Below are positions 1 through 7,184 of a stretch of DNA of 11,847 nucleotides, one piece after another. The notes under the pieces are model-generated. The model had not been told where the DNA came from and ran no database searches. It saw only the letters and a program-made list of their open reading frames with translations. Origin of the DNA: CAMAPP01 sp046153685 (lineage in GTDB: Bacteria > Pseudomonadota > Alphaproteobacteria > CADEGL01); the NCBI GenBank assembly GCA_046153685.1, contig JBJXGH010000036.1, forward strand, positions 1 to 11,847, given 5' to 3'. Every line of letters starts with the position of its first letter. The first letter of the stretch is position 1. The position numbers and the translations under genes were made by a program.

Positions 1-35
1 GCCGCGACGGGCGCCGCCCGGGGATTTTCAGCCAT
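1..35 (-). CDS. Possible 5' start of a further gene (partial, runs off left edge)
   Basis: An ATG (complement of 33-35) lies 7 nt after the stop codon of the ABM-like gene, and its frame stays open to the window edge. It would read MAENPRAAPVA. The tight spacing would make it the third gene of the FAD oxidoreductase operon. Only 11 codons are visible and no clear Shine-Dalgarno sequence precedes the ATG, so neither the gene nor its function can be established here. Confidence 0.3.
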   Translation of the reverse strand, partial: MAENPRAAPVA

Positions 36-42
36 GGCGGAG

Positions 43-360
43 TTATTTCGGCGGCACGAAGGCGCCGACCTTATGGTAGGTCGAATACGGCTTGCGCGTG
101 AAATAGGGCACGAACTGGCCTACGGCATGTTTGATATAGGCGCTGCGTTCGTTCGCCCTGACCGCCGCCATCGAGCTCCACAGCGTGATCGAATAGACCT
201 CGCCCGTTTTTTCGTCGACCAGCATCATGCCGGAATGAAAGCCCTTTTGCTTGTAGTAACCGGAGGTGTAGTGCCCCCATTTGCTCATGGCTTCCTTGAG
301 TTTCGACTTCTTCATTTTGGCGTGCATGATGCGCGCGACCTTCGGTGCCTTTTTCGCCAT
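43..360 (-). CDS. Small ABM-like (dimeric alpha-beta barrel) protein
   Basis: This is a 105-residue soluble protein with no signal peptide or membrane segment. The first 25 residues are very basic (MAKKAPKVARIMHAKMKK). The rest has the look of the antibiotic-biosynthesis-monooxygenase/dimeric alpha-beta barrel fold: a GFHSGMMLVDEKTGEVYSI strand-turn-strand, then TLWSS followed by a helix with NERSAYIKHAVGQF. Such proteins are often small monooxygenases or degradation accessory proteins, but no catalytic residues can be assigned, so no reaction is proposed. The ATG at 360 was chosen because the purine-rich run GGGGGAATGGA immediately precedes it, and because the longer open frame would run back into the upstream oxidoreductase gene. 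It sits 41 nt downstream of that gene on the same strand, so co-transcription is likely. The family call is by pattern only. Confidence 0.75.
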   Translation of the reverse strand: MAKKAPKVARIMHAKMKKSKLKEAMSKWGHYTSGYYKQKGFHSGMMLVDEKTGEVYSITLWSSMAAVRANERSAYIKHAVGQFVPYFTRKPYSTYHKVGAFVPPK

Positions 361-401
361 TCCATTCCCCCAACGATCGATGTTTCGACGCATCTTTCCG
401 G

Positions 402-1733
402 TCAAACCGGCAGCGCGTCCCGCGCCGCATAGTAGCGGACGATGCCGGGAAGGAACCAGGGCTCGCCCGAATAAAACGGCATGGTCGGAAAGGGGATGGC
501 GTCGAAGGCCGTCTCGGATTCGGGTTGACCGAGAATACGCTTGGCCAGCTTGTTGCCGAGATAGCTTCCCAGCGGGATGCCGGTGCCGCAACAGCCGAGA
601 AAATAATGCACGCCCTCGTACTCGCCGATATGGGGCAGGTAGTCGAAGGTGAAGGCGAAATACCCGTCCCAGCAGCGCGCGATGGGCACCTGGCCAAGCG
701 CGGGAAACAGCCCAGTGAAGTAATCGCGCAGCTTGGCGGCGGTCGCGCGCAAATTGGCGTCGTTCCGTCCCGCATACCCGCCATAAATGAGCCGCGTGCC
801 ATCGGGCGTGGGCTGGATATGGAAGACAACCTTATGCGAGGTGATGATGGGCCGGCCGCCCGGCACGATGGCGTGGATCACTTCCGGCGCAACCGGAGCC
901 GTCGCCACCGCATAGCTACGCACGGGTACCAGGCGCCGGCGCATGTATTCGAAAATCGGACCGTCCCGCCCCGTGTGCGCGTTGGTGGCCAGAACCACAT
1001 TGCGCGCCTTGAGGTCGCCGCGCGCGGTGCGGACTTGGAATTCGGCACCGTCGCGCGCGATTCCGGTCACGCGGGTATGGGGCGCCAGCGCCACACCCGA
1101 GGCTAGCGCGCGGTCGAGCAAGCCGCGGTGATACAGCGCGCCGTGCAAGTAGCCCGGGCCATGCACCACCTGGCCGCCGAAATAATCGTCCGTGCCGACA
1201 TGGGTGCATTGGGCTGAGCGCGGCACCATCTCCGCTTCGTAGCCGACGCGGGTGCGCAGCATGTCGACCTCTCGACCCAACGCCTCGTAGGCGCGCACGC
1301 TATGGGCGGCGTAATAGCGCCCGGTGCGTTTGAACAGGCAATCGATCCGCTCGGAGCGAATCACGTGGTCGAGGTGCTCGATGGCCAGCGCCGCCTCGCG
1401 GTAATAGGAGGTGGCGCGTTCGGCGCCGTAACGGTGCGCAAGGCCGTCGAAGCTCCATTTGAGCGTCCGGCTGACATTGCCTGCATTGCGCGTGCTTGCC
1501 CCCTGGCCCGGCACGCCCGCCTCGAGCACCAGCACGTTCCGCCCGCCGCGCGCGAGCGCAAGGCCGGCCGACAATCCGGTATAGCCCGAACCGATGATGG
1601 CCACGTCCACGCGCGCGGGCAGGGGCGCCGGCGCGATGTGGCGCGGCGGAGCGTCGAGCCACCAATAGGGCTCCTCGGAGTAGTCAGAGGCAAAGATGGC
1701 GGAGGTCGGGAATTTGGGTGCTTGCATTGCCAT
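402..1733 (-). CDS. FAD-dependent oxidoreductase (DAO/PuuB-like amine or amino-acid oxidase)
   Basis: This 443-residue protein is full length for the DAO/glycine-D-amino-acid oxidase family. The N-terminus carries EEPYWWLDAPP (residues 20-30), typical of gamma-glutamylputrescine-oxidase-like members. A Rossmann dinucleotide-binding strand follows: VDVAIIGSGYTGLSAG with GxGxxG at 48-53, and acidic E71 ends the second strand to bind the ribose. STRNAGNVSR (80-89) matches the second FAD-contact loop. The C-terminal FAD-closing segment is FLGCCGTGIPLGSYLGNKLA (378-397). The family oxidises C-N bonds of amines or amino acids in the cytoplasm, releasing an imine and H2O2 or reducing another acceptor; the substrate cannot be read from sequence. 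ATG at 1733 is used, though Met3 (1727) is possible, and neither has a clear Shine-Dalgarno sequence. It heads the operon that continues into the ABM-like gene and is divergent from the enoyl-CoA hydratase. Confidence 0.9.
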   Translation of the reverse strand: MAMQAPKFPTSAIFASDYSEEPYWWLDAPPRHIAPAPLPARVDVAIIGSGYTGLSAGLALARGGRNVLVLEAGVPGQGASTRNAGNVSRTLKWSFDGLAHRYGAERATSYYREAALAIEHLDHVIRSERIDCLFKRTGRYYAAHSVRAYEALGREVDMLRTRVGYEAEMVPRSAQCTHVGTDDYFGGQVVHGPGYLHGALYHRGLLDRALASGVALAPHTRVTGIARDGAEFQVRTARGDLKARNVVLATNAHTGRDGPIFEYMRRRLVPVRSYAVATAPVAPEVIHAIVPGGRPIITSHKVVFHIQPTPDGTRLIYGGYAGRNDANLRATAAKLRDYFTGLFPALGQVPIARCWDGYFAFTFDYLPHIGEYEGVHYFLGCCGTGIPLGSYLGNKLAKRILGQPESETAFDAIPFPTMPFYSGEPWFLPGIVRYYAARDALPV

Positions 1734-1765
1734 GCGCTATTCGTGTGCAGACGCAAGCTTAGCGC

Positions 1766-1795
1766 TGGAAATGCGGCCACGCCATTGCCTATAAC
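1766..1795 (+). promoter_or_regulatory. Candidate sigma70-type promoter for the enoyl-CoA hydratase
   Basis: TATAAC at 1790-1795 is a good -10 element. TGGAAA at 1766-1771 is a 4-of-6 match to TTGACA with an 18-nt spacer. Transcription would begin near 1802, giving a leader of about 55 nt before the ATG at 1858. It lies in the 124-nt divergent spacer (1734-1857), which must also hold the promoter of the minus-strand oxidoreductase. This is a pattern match only. Confidence 0.4.
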
Positions 1796-1857
1796 TGAAT
1801 CAGGCCATGGCCGAGCCAAACTGGCGGCCCGTGCCGCGAAACCCGAGGGGAACCCCC

Positions 1858-2679
1858 ATGACCGATACGCGCAAGACCGATACGCGCATTCTGGTGAAGA
1901 AGGACGGCAATATCGCGTGGATGTTGTTCAACCGCCCCGAAGTCCTAAATGCCATGCTGATCGAGACCTGGCAGTTGATGGACGATCTTCTGGCCGAAAT
2001 CGCCAAGGACAAGGCCATCCGCTGTCTCATACTCGCGGGCGAGGGCCGTGCTTTTCTCGCCGGCGCCGATATCGCCGACTTGAAACGGCACAACGAGATG
2101 ATCACCAAGGGCGAGCTGACGGGCGCCGAATTGCGCGACATGGTTCATGTCGCGCAAAGCTGCTCGCGACGGATCCAGCTCATGAACATCCCGGTGATTT
2201 CGGCGGTTCACGGCTATGCGGTCGGCGCCGGCTGCGAGGTCGCGATCTGCGCCGATTTGGTGGTGGCCGACGAAACCGCCAAATTCGGTTTCCCCGAGGT
2301 GACCGTCGGCGCATGCATCACGAATGCCGGAACTTTCCTGTTGCCGCGCAAGGTCGGGGTCTCGCGCGCCAAGCTTCTGGCCTTCACCGGCGAGTTCATC
2401 GATGCCAAGGAGGCTCACCGCATCGGCCTTGTGGACGAAATCGCGCCGCAAGGCCAGGTGCGGGCGGTGGCCGAGAGGCTCGCGCGGCGCATCGCCAGCC
2501 GCGCGCCCATCGTGGTTCAACTGCATAAGCGCATGATCGACAAGGCGCTCGATGGTTCCTTCGAGGCGGCGCTCGCCATGGAGACCGAATCGGTCGTTGC
2601 GTCCATGCTGACCGAGGACAATCTCGAAGGCACCAAGGCGTTCTTCGAGAAGCGCGAGCCCGTATTCAAGGGGCGCTGA
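1858..2679 (+). CDS. Enoyl-CoA hydratase/isomerase family protein (crotonase)
   Basis: This 273-residue crotonase is of normal length. It would hydrate trans-2-enoyl-CoA to 3-hydroxyacyl-CoA in the cytoplasm, as in fatty-acid, branched-chain or aromatic degradation. The oxyanion-hole/CoA segment is GRAFLAGADIADLK (63-76), and a second oxyanion loop is HGYAVGAGCE (118-127). E127 and E147 (in FGFPE) are 20 residues apart, as are Glu144 and Glu164 of rat mitochondrial hydratase, so both catalytic glutamates appear present and a true hydratase is favoured over an isomerase. The start is ATG 1858, preceded by GAGGGG (1845-1850) at 7-nt spacing. The in-frame ATG at 1807 would start almost at the predicted transcription start and has no Shine-Dalgarno sequence. 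The N-terminus is a tandem TDTRK/TDTRI. The gene is the only plus-strand one; its 3' end overlaps the sensor kinase gene by 14 nt. Acyl-CoA substrate unknown. Confidence 0.92.
   Translation: MTDTRKTDTRILVKKDGNIAWMLFNRPEVLNAMLIETWQLMDDLLAEIAKDKAIRCLILAGEGRAFLAGADIADLKRHNEMITKGELTGAELRDMVHVAQSCSRRIQLMNIPVISAVHGYAVGAGCEVAICADLVVADETAKFGFPEVTVGACITNAGTFLLPRKVGVSRAKLLAFTGEFIDAKEAHRIGLVDEIAPQGQVRAVAERLARRIASRAPIVVQLHKRMIDKALDGSFEAALAMETESVVASMLTEDNLEGTKAFFEKREPVFKGR
1860..1888 (+). repeat. 15-nt tandem duplication at the start of the hydratase gene
   Basis: The 14-mer gaccgatacgcgca occurs at 1860-1873 and again at 1875-1888, a perfect copy at a 15-nt period directly after the start codon. It encodes TDTR(K)TDTR(I). 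The period is a multiple of three, so the duplication keeps the frame and merely lengthens the N-terminus by five residues ahead of the first crotonase strand. Confidence 0.85.
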
Positions 2680-5600
2680 GCCGAACCTCGTCCTTTGCTC
2701 GCCTGTTGCCCAAGGAGCTGCGGTCCGCGGCTTCGGCCAGGGCCGCGGCCAAATTTCTGAGCTCAAAAGGCTTGCCGAGTAAGGCGGCGCCCTCCGGCAG
2801 GGCGCCGCTGGGCAACGCGGTACGGTCGATATAGCCGGACATGAAAATGACCTCGAGCCCAGGCTGCGCGCGCATGGCCGCGTGCGCCAGGTCGAAGCCG
2901 TTCATGCCGTTTGCCAGCACGACATCCGTCAACAAGATGGCGATCTCGGAATCGGCCGTGATGGCCGCCAGTGCCGTTGAGGCGTCGTTGGCGAATGCGA
3001 CGCCATGGCCGAGCCGCTGAATCGCAGCCCGGCAGAAATCGAGCACGCCCTTATCGTCATCGACCACCAAGACCTTGGGGCGGGCGGGCGGAAGCGGCGC
3101 CTCTTCGTCCGCCATCGTCTTTGCCCCAGGCGGGGCAATTTTGGGCGCGACCGCCTCCGCTTGGGCCCGTGGTAGATAGAGCGTCACCGTCGTGCCCTCG
3201 CCGGGGCTCGAGACGATTTCCGCGGTGCCGCCCAATTGCTGGGCAAAGCCGTACACCATGCTGAGACCGAGGCCCGTGCCCTTGCCCTGCTCCTTCGTCG
3301 TGAAGAAGGGCTCAAAGGCCTTGGCTCTGATCTCGGGTGTCATGCCAGTGCCGCTATCGACCACTGAAAGGGCGACATAGTCGCCGGCCTTGAGCGCGCC
3401 GCTGGCTCCGGATTCGTCGGCGGCGAGGTTTGAGTTGCGCGCGCGGATGACGACCGTGCCCCGGCTCGGCATGGCATCACGCGCATTGAGAACGAGATTG
3501 AGAATCGCAGCCTCGAGCTGCACCGCATCGATGGTCGCGGGCCACAGATCGTCGGCGGTGGCGACCGACAGGTCGACCCGCTCTCCGACATAGCGCGCGA
3601 GTAGGTCCTTCATGCCAGCGACGAGCGCGCCGATATCTGTGGCTTGTGGCCGCAATTGTTGTTTGCGGGAAAACGCCAAGAGCTGCTTGGTCATCTCGGC
3701 GCCCTTGCGCGCCGCCTCGCGCGCCCGGCCGATGAGATCGCGGTCGTCGGCGTCCACGCGCGGCTTGTCGCCCAGAAGCTCGAGGCTGCCCAGCACCACG
3801 GCCAGCATATTGTTGAAATCGTGCGCGATGCCGCCGGTCAATTGCCCGATCGATTCCATCTTCTGCATCTGGCGAAGCTGTTCCTCGGCCGCGCGCCGTC
3901 CGGTTAGGTCGATGACGAGGCCGTAATAGCCGCGCACCTTCCCGTCCGCGCCCCTGTCGGGCATGTGGCGTGCTTCAACGTCGCGCATGCGCCCGTCGGG
4001 GTAGAGCATTTGGGCTTCGAATCGGCATTCTTCCCCCGCGATCGCCGCTTCGACGTGCTTCCGGATGGTTTCGTAGCGCGGCCCCAGAAAATCATCGACC
4101 CGCAGGCCAAGAATTTGACTCGCCGGCCGGCCATACCATTGCTCGGCGGTGCGATTGACGAAGCGGTAACGCAAGTCCGTGTCTACATAGAAGACCATGA
4201 GGGGCAGGTTGTTCGCGATGGTATGCAGGCGCGCATCGGCCTCGCGCATCACGGTGACATCGACACTAAGCACGACGAGGCCGCGGACCGTTCCGCTCGG
4301 GTCGGTATCGGGGACGTAGGAGACATCGACCTGGCGGGTCTTGCCGTCGGGGTAGGGGCCGCCGGCCGAAAACCGCTGAGACCTGCCGGCCAAGGCTTGC
4401 ACGACGTAAGGCTCGATCTCGGCGGCGATGGCGGCGGGGACGACCTCGGCGAAATGCTTTCCGAGCACTTCGAGCGTGGTCTTTTGGTACCAGACTTCGA
4501 ATTGCCGGTTGACGTAGTGGAGCGTCCGGTTGGTATCGATATAGGCGACCATGGCCGGAAGATTATCGGCGATGAGCCTGAGCCGAACATCGTTTTGCCT
4601 GAGGGCGGTGGTGTCGGTGATCAGAGCAAAAAAGCCGCGCACTTCGCCGCTCGTCCCGATGTCCGGGATATAGGCGATATCCACATTGCGAGTCTGGCCG
4701 TCCGGATAGGTCGAGATCGTTTCGAAGCGCTGTTCTTCGCCGCGTAATGTTGCTTTGATCCACGGACTCATGATCGCGTATGCCTCGGGGGACAGGACGT
4801 CGGCCACGCGGGCGCCGATAAGATTGGCTTCGGGAGTGGCGTACCAGCTCGCGGCGGTACGGTTGACATATCGGTACCTTTCATCCGCATCGGAGTAAAC
4901 AACGAGACTCGGAAGACTGTCCGCGATGGCGCGAAGCCGCATATCCGCCTCGCGTTCGGCGCCGACATCGAGTGCCAGCGCGTAGTAGCCGCGCACTTCG
5001 CCGTCCGCGCCTCGGTCGGGGGTAAATCGGATATCGACCGCGCGAAATTGACCGTCGGGAAATTGAATCGTGTCAAAGAATCGCTGTTCCTCACCGAGCA
5101 GGGATGCGGCCGCAAAGGGGGCGTAGCGCGATTGGACGTGTTGGCCCAGCACTTCGGCGGCGGTGCGGCCAATGATTTGATCGACGGGCAAGTTGTACCA
5201 GGATGCCGCTGTTTTATTGGCGAACAGGTAGCGCCCATCACGATCGAGATAGACGAGCAGAGCCGGCATCGAGTCGGCGATGAGGCGCACCTGTGTTTCG
5301 CGCTCTCGCGCGGCCGTCGTGTCCATGCCGAAGGCGTAGTAGCCGCGCACCGCGCCGTCAGGACCGAAATCCGGCACCATCCGGCCGTCGATCAACCGGG
5401 CCTCGCCGGTCGGATAGCGCAGAACGGTCTGGAATTCCTGCGCCTTGCCCGCAAGCGCGCCCTCGATATACGGCAGCAGCGCCTTGTAGGCTTGCTCGCT
5501 CATCACCTCCGAGAGGCGCCGACCTGAGATTTCCGCGGACGTGCGGCCGTACCAACGTTCGGCCGTGTGGTTGACGAATCGATAGCGTTGCTCCGCATCG

Positions 5601-6088
5601 ATGGAGATAATGAATATGGGCAGATTTGCCGCGATGGTTTGGAATTCCGTTGAGTGGTTGTTTTGGCGCGCGTTTTCTCCGAACGTCCCGATCGCGCGCG
5701 CCGTGGCGCTGAAATCGTCTGTGCGCTCGGCGCCCATCTCGCCCGCTTCGGCCAATCGCTCCATGGCTGCCGTCTTGCGCTCGATGGGTCGGACGACCAG
5801 GCGCATGACTTCGAGCGCCGTGAACCACAAGAGGCCCAGCATACCCGCCGAGAGACCGAGATCGAGTAGAATGCTCAGTCGCTGTTCGGCTGCGTCATCC
5901 TCGGTCGAGACGCCGGCGGCCAGATATTCCGTAAGCCGGCTCAAACCGGCCAGTTCTTCCGATAATTGTGCGATCGTGTTGACGAGCATGAACAGGGTCA
6001 AAAGGCCGAACAGCCAAAGCATGCGCCTCCGCAATACTTTGGGGGGTGCCGAGGGTGCTTGGGCGGACGGTGGGGTACGCGTATTCAT
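2666..6088 (-). CDS. Membrane-anchored hybrid sensor histidine kinase with five PAS domains and a receiver domain
   Basis: This 1140-residue hybrid kinase has two predicted TM helices (about 23-41 and 72-94) flanking a short, probably periplasmic loop of about 30 residues, then a HAMP-like linker (about 96-140). Five tandem PAS domains follow at about 149-264, 265-382, 383-500, 501-618 and 619-736. The dimerisation/phosphoacceptor domain has H756 in GGIAHDFNN. The ATPase has N868 in NLVLNARDAM, a G1 box DSGTGM (911-916) and a G2 box GKGTGLGL (935-942). The C-terminal receiver has the acidic pocket DDD (1010-1012), phosphoacceptor D1055, S1084 and K1106 in GKPF. All catalytic residues for autophosphorylation and internal phosphotransfer are present. 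No output domain is fused and no response-regulator or phosphotransfer gene is in view, so the partner lies elsewhere. No clear Shine-Dalgarno sequence precedes the ATG. The sensed signal is unknown; the neighbouring catabolic operon is one candidate target. Confidence 0.93.
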   Translation of the reverse strand: MNTRTPPSAQAPSAPPKVLRRRMLWLFGLLTLFMLVNTIAQLSEELAGLSRLTEYLAAGVSTEDDAAEQRLSILLDLGLSAGMLGLLWFTALEVMRLVVRPIERKTAAMERLAEAGEMGAERTDDFSATARAIGTFGENARQNNHSTEFQTIAANLPIFIISIDAEQRYRFVNHTAERWYGRTSAEISGRRLSEVMSEQAYKALLPYIEGALAGKAQEFQTVLRYPTGEARLIDGRMVPDFGPDGAVRGYYAFGMDTTAARERETQVRLIADSMPALLVYLDRDGRYLFANKTAASWYNLPVDQIIGRTAAEVLGQHVQSRYAPFAAASLLGEEQRFFDTIQFPDGQFRAVDIRFTPDRGADGEVRGYYALALDVGAEREADMRLRAIADSLPSLVVYSDADERYRYVNRTAASWYATPEANLIGARVADVLSPEAYAIMSPWIKATLRGEEQRFETISTYPDGQTRNVDIAYIPDIGTSGEVRGFFALITDTTALRQNDVRLRLIADNLPAMVAYIDTNRTLHYVNRQFEVWYQKTTLEVLGKHFAEVVPAAIAAEIEPYVVQALAGRSQRFSAGGPYPDGKTRQVDVSYVPDTDPSGTVRGLVVLSVDVTVMREADARLHTIANNLPLMVFYVDTDLRYRFVNRTAEQWYGRPASQILGLRVDDFLGPRYETIRKHVEAAIAGEECRFEAQMLYPDGRMRDVEARHMPDRGADGKVRGYYGLVIDLTGRRAAEEQLRQMQKMESIGQLTGGIAHDFNNMLAVVLGSLELLGDKPRVDADDRDLIGRAREAARKGAEMTKQLLAFSRKQQLRPQATDIGALVAGMKDLLARYVGERVDLSVATADDLWPATIDAVQLEAAILNLVLNARDAMPSRGTVVIRARNSNLAADESGASGALKAGDYVALSVVDSGTGMTPEIRAKAFEPFFTTKEQGKGTGLGLSMVYGFAQQLGGTAEIVSSPGEGTTVTLYLPRAQAEAVAPKIAPPGAKTMADEEAPLPPARPKVLVVDDDKGVLDFCRAAIQRLGHGVAFANDASTALAAITADSEIAILLTDVVLANGMNGFDLAHAAMRAQPGLEVIFMSGYIDRTALPSGALPEGAALLGKPFELRNLAAALAEAADRSSLGNRRAKDEVRLSAP
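3881..5644 (-). repeat. Five-copy PAS tandem array with a 118-residue (354-bp) period
   Basis: The part of the kinase gene coding residues 149-736 is made of five diverged copies of one PAS unit. Anchors recur at exactly 118-residue spacing: the Pro of the xLP/xMP motif at 157, 275, 393, 511 and 629; the Asn of the (F/Y)xN motif at 173, 291, 409, 527 and 645; and the WY pair at 179, 297, 415, 533 and 651. The late VRG motif at 247, 365, 483 and 601 keeps the period, but in copy five it is at 718, so that copy lost one residue. Copy four is the most divergent: it has VNRQFEVWY instead of VNRTAxxWY, and its VRG is followed by LVVL rather than (Y/F)(Y/F). This indicates repeated intragenic duplication. 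Confidence 0.88.
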
Positions 6089-6111
6089 TTCAAGTCACAC
6101 GGGCAGGTTGA

Positions 6112-6141
6112 GGCAAGGCCGTAAATCGGCGCAGGCTTGCC
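6112..6141 (-). promoter_or_regulatory. Inverted repeat (possible leader hairpin) upstream of the sensor kinase
   Basis: GGCAAG (6112-6117) pairs with CTTGCC (6136-6141). Inside it GCCG (6118-6121) pairs with CGGC (6127-6130) around a TAAAT loop, with GCAGG bulged on one side. The structure lies 24-53 nt ahead of the kinase ATG, so it could be a leader hairpin or a protein-binding dyad. No known regulatory family is recognised. Confidence 0.3.
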
Positions 6142-6196
6142 ATGCCGTGCGGACTGAAGGACTTCTCGGGCTTGGTCCCGCGATTCGCTTGGATAC

Positions 6197-6224
6197 TCGT
6201 TATCAACGGTTAATGCGGTGTCAA
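6197..6224 (-). promoter_or_regulatory. Weak candidate promoter for the sensor kinase
   Basis: On the minus strand a perfect TTGACA (-35) covers 6224-6219. The best hexamer at a 16-nt spacer is TAACGA (6202-6197), a poor -10. A separate promoter here would suit the kinase being its own transcription unit, set 198 nt from the upstream PhyH gene. It rests mainly on the -35 match. Confidence 0.25.
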
Positions 6225-6256
6225 TGCTGGTGCGGCCGTCGCGCATGGGCTTGAAA

Positions 6257-6289
6257 TGAGGCTGAACTCGCGCCTGCGGCCGAGCCTCA
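6257..6289 (-). terminator. Possible weak terminator hairpin at the end of the dioxygenase operon
   Basis: TGAGGCT (6257-6263) is a perfect inverted repeat of AGCCTCA (6283-6289), and the latter contains the stop codon of the last operon gene. The loop is 19 nt and GC-rich. Only a short ATTTC, not a real T-tract, follows the stem in the direction of transcription, so if this terminates transcription it is probably inefficient. Confidence 0.3.
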
Positions 6290-7120
6290 AACCGCCCGCG
6301 GCCAGACCTTGGGAAATATGGTCTCGTCCGTCAGCCGTTCGCCTGCCTTGAAGGGGCGGCCTTCGATGCGTGGCTCGACTTCGACCGGCCGGGCGGCATA
6401 GACGCAATCGTCGCCGAGCCAGGTCGTCTGCAGCGCGCGGCGCTGGATTTTCAAGGAATTGCCGGCGGCGCCATGCAGCATCATGGGGTGGAAGGCGATG
6501 CAGTCGCCCGGCTTCATGTCCCAAGTCAGAATGTCATATTTTTCGCGTTCGGCTTCGACATCGGGAGCTGGCAGGTATTCGGGGCCGAGTCCGTCGGGCA
6601 CGCGATTATTCTTGATGAGCACGGGAATGAAGTTCTTTCCCCAGCGGTGCGAGGCGCGCACGAAGGACAGGCAGGTTTGCGTCGTCACGGGATCGATGGG
6701 AATCCACAGCACGACGATCTGGTTGCCGTCCACATTGTAATAGACCTGATCCTGGTGCCAATTCGTCTTCTTCGTCGTGCCGGCATTCTTCACGAACACG
6801 CCGTCAAAGAAATAATTGATCTGACTCGAGCGCGTAAGCTTGGCGGCGATCGCCGCGCCTGGGCTTTCGCGCGCAAAGCGCTCGAGCTCGGGCGTGTGGC
6901 GCCAGGCGTAATAGTCGGTGAAGAAGAATCCGGGATCGTCGGCGTCGGATTGGGTGCGGGCATAGGGTCCGGGATGGGCGAGATCGCGTGCGATGCCTTC
7001 GGCGATAAGTGTCCGCCATTTCTCGGAGAACATATCTCGTAGGCAGATTGCGCCGTCCGATTCGAGCGCCTGAATATCGCTCTCGGCGATCCTCGACAGG
7101 ACCCGCTCGGTTTCGCTCAT
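6287..7120 (-). CDS. Phytanoyl-CoA dioxygenase (PhyH) family Fe(II)/2-oxoglutarate oxygenase, copy 1
   Basis: This 277-residue protein has the usual length for bacterial PhyH enzymes, which hydroxylate a small molecule using O2 and 2-oxoglutarate at a mononuclear iron. The facial triad is visible: H122 and D124 in NWHQDQ, and distal H216 in FHPMMLHGAAGNS. R228 in QRRALQTTWLGD is placed to bind the 2-oxoglutarate carboxylate. GPYART (51-56) is shared with the second PhyH of this operon. Met at 7120 is preferred because GGGGG stands 5 nt before it; an in-frame ATG at 7132 (four residues longer) has no Shine-Dalgarno sequence. It is the last gene of the apparent operon, 64 nt after the M24 gene. 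The ectoine-hydroxylase signature, in which FxWHxD is followed by a second WHxED element, is absent, so ectoine hydroxylase is unlikely. Substrate unknown. Confidence 0.9.
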   Translation of the reverse strand: MSETERVLSRIAESDIQALESDGAICLRDMFSEKWRTLIAEGIARDLAHPGPYARTQSDADDPGFFFTDYYAWRHTPELERFARESPGAAIAAKLTRSSQINYFFDGVFVKNAGTTKKTNWHQDQVYYNVDGNQIVVLWIPIDPVTTQTCLSFVRASHRWGKNFIPVLIKNNRVPDGLGPEYLPAPDVEAEREKYDILTWDMKPGDCIAFHPMMLHGAAGNSLKIQRRALQTTWLGDDCVYAARPVEVEPRIEGRPFKAGERLTDETIFPKVWPRAV

Positions 7121-7184
7121 ATCCGCCCCCATGAATTCAAGACAGACTCAAGATGCAGAGCCCACTCCCTCGGGTCAAGTCGGT

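Noticed and set aside
1807..1857. Longer hydratase start at ATG 1807
   Set aside because: It has no Shine-Dalgarno sequence, lies about 5 nt from the predicted transcription start, and would add a Pro/Arg-rich tail not expected in crotonases. ATG 1858 has GAGGGG at proper spacing.
1302..2528. A 408-codon plus-strand frame through the oxidoreductase and hydratase genes
   Set aside because: It is antisense to the FAD oxidoreductase and out of frame with the hydratase. Its Arg-rich translation has no family motif.
3965..4747. A 260-codon plus-strand frame opposite PAS domains 3-5
   Set aside because: It is antisense to well-conserved PAS coding sequence, and its regularity reflects the 354-bp repeats on the coding strand.
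3881..5644. The 354-bp periodicity as a mobile or non-coding tandem repeat
   Set aside because: The period is an exact multiple of three and maps to PAS domain boundaries in a single intact reading frame, so it is protein domain duplication.
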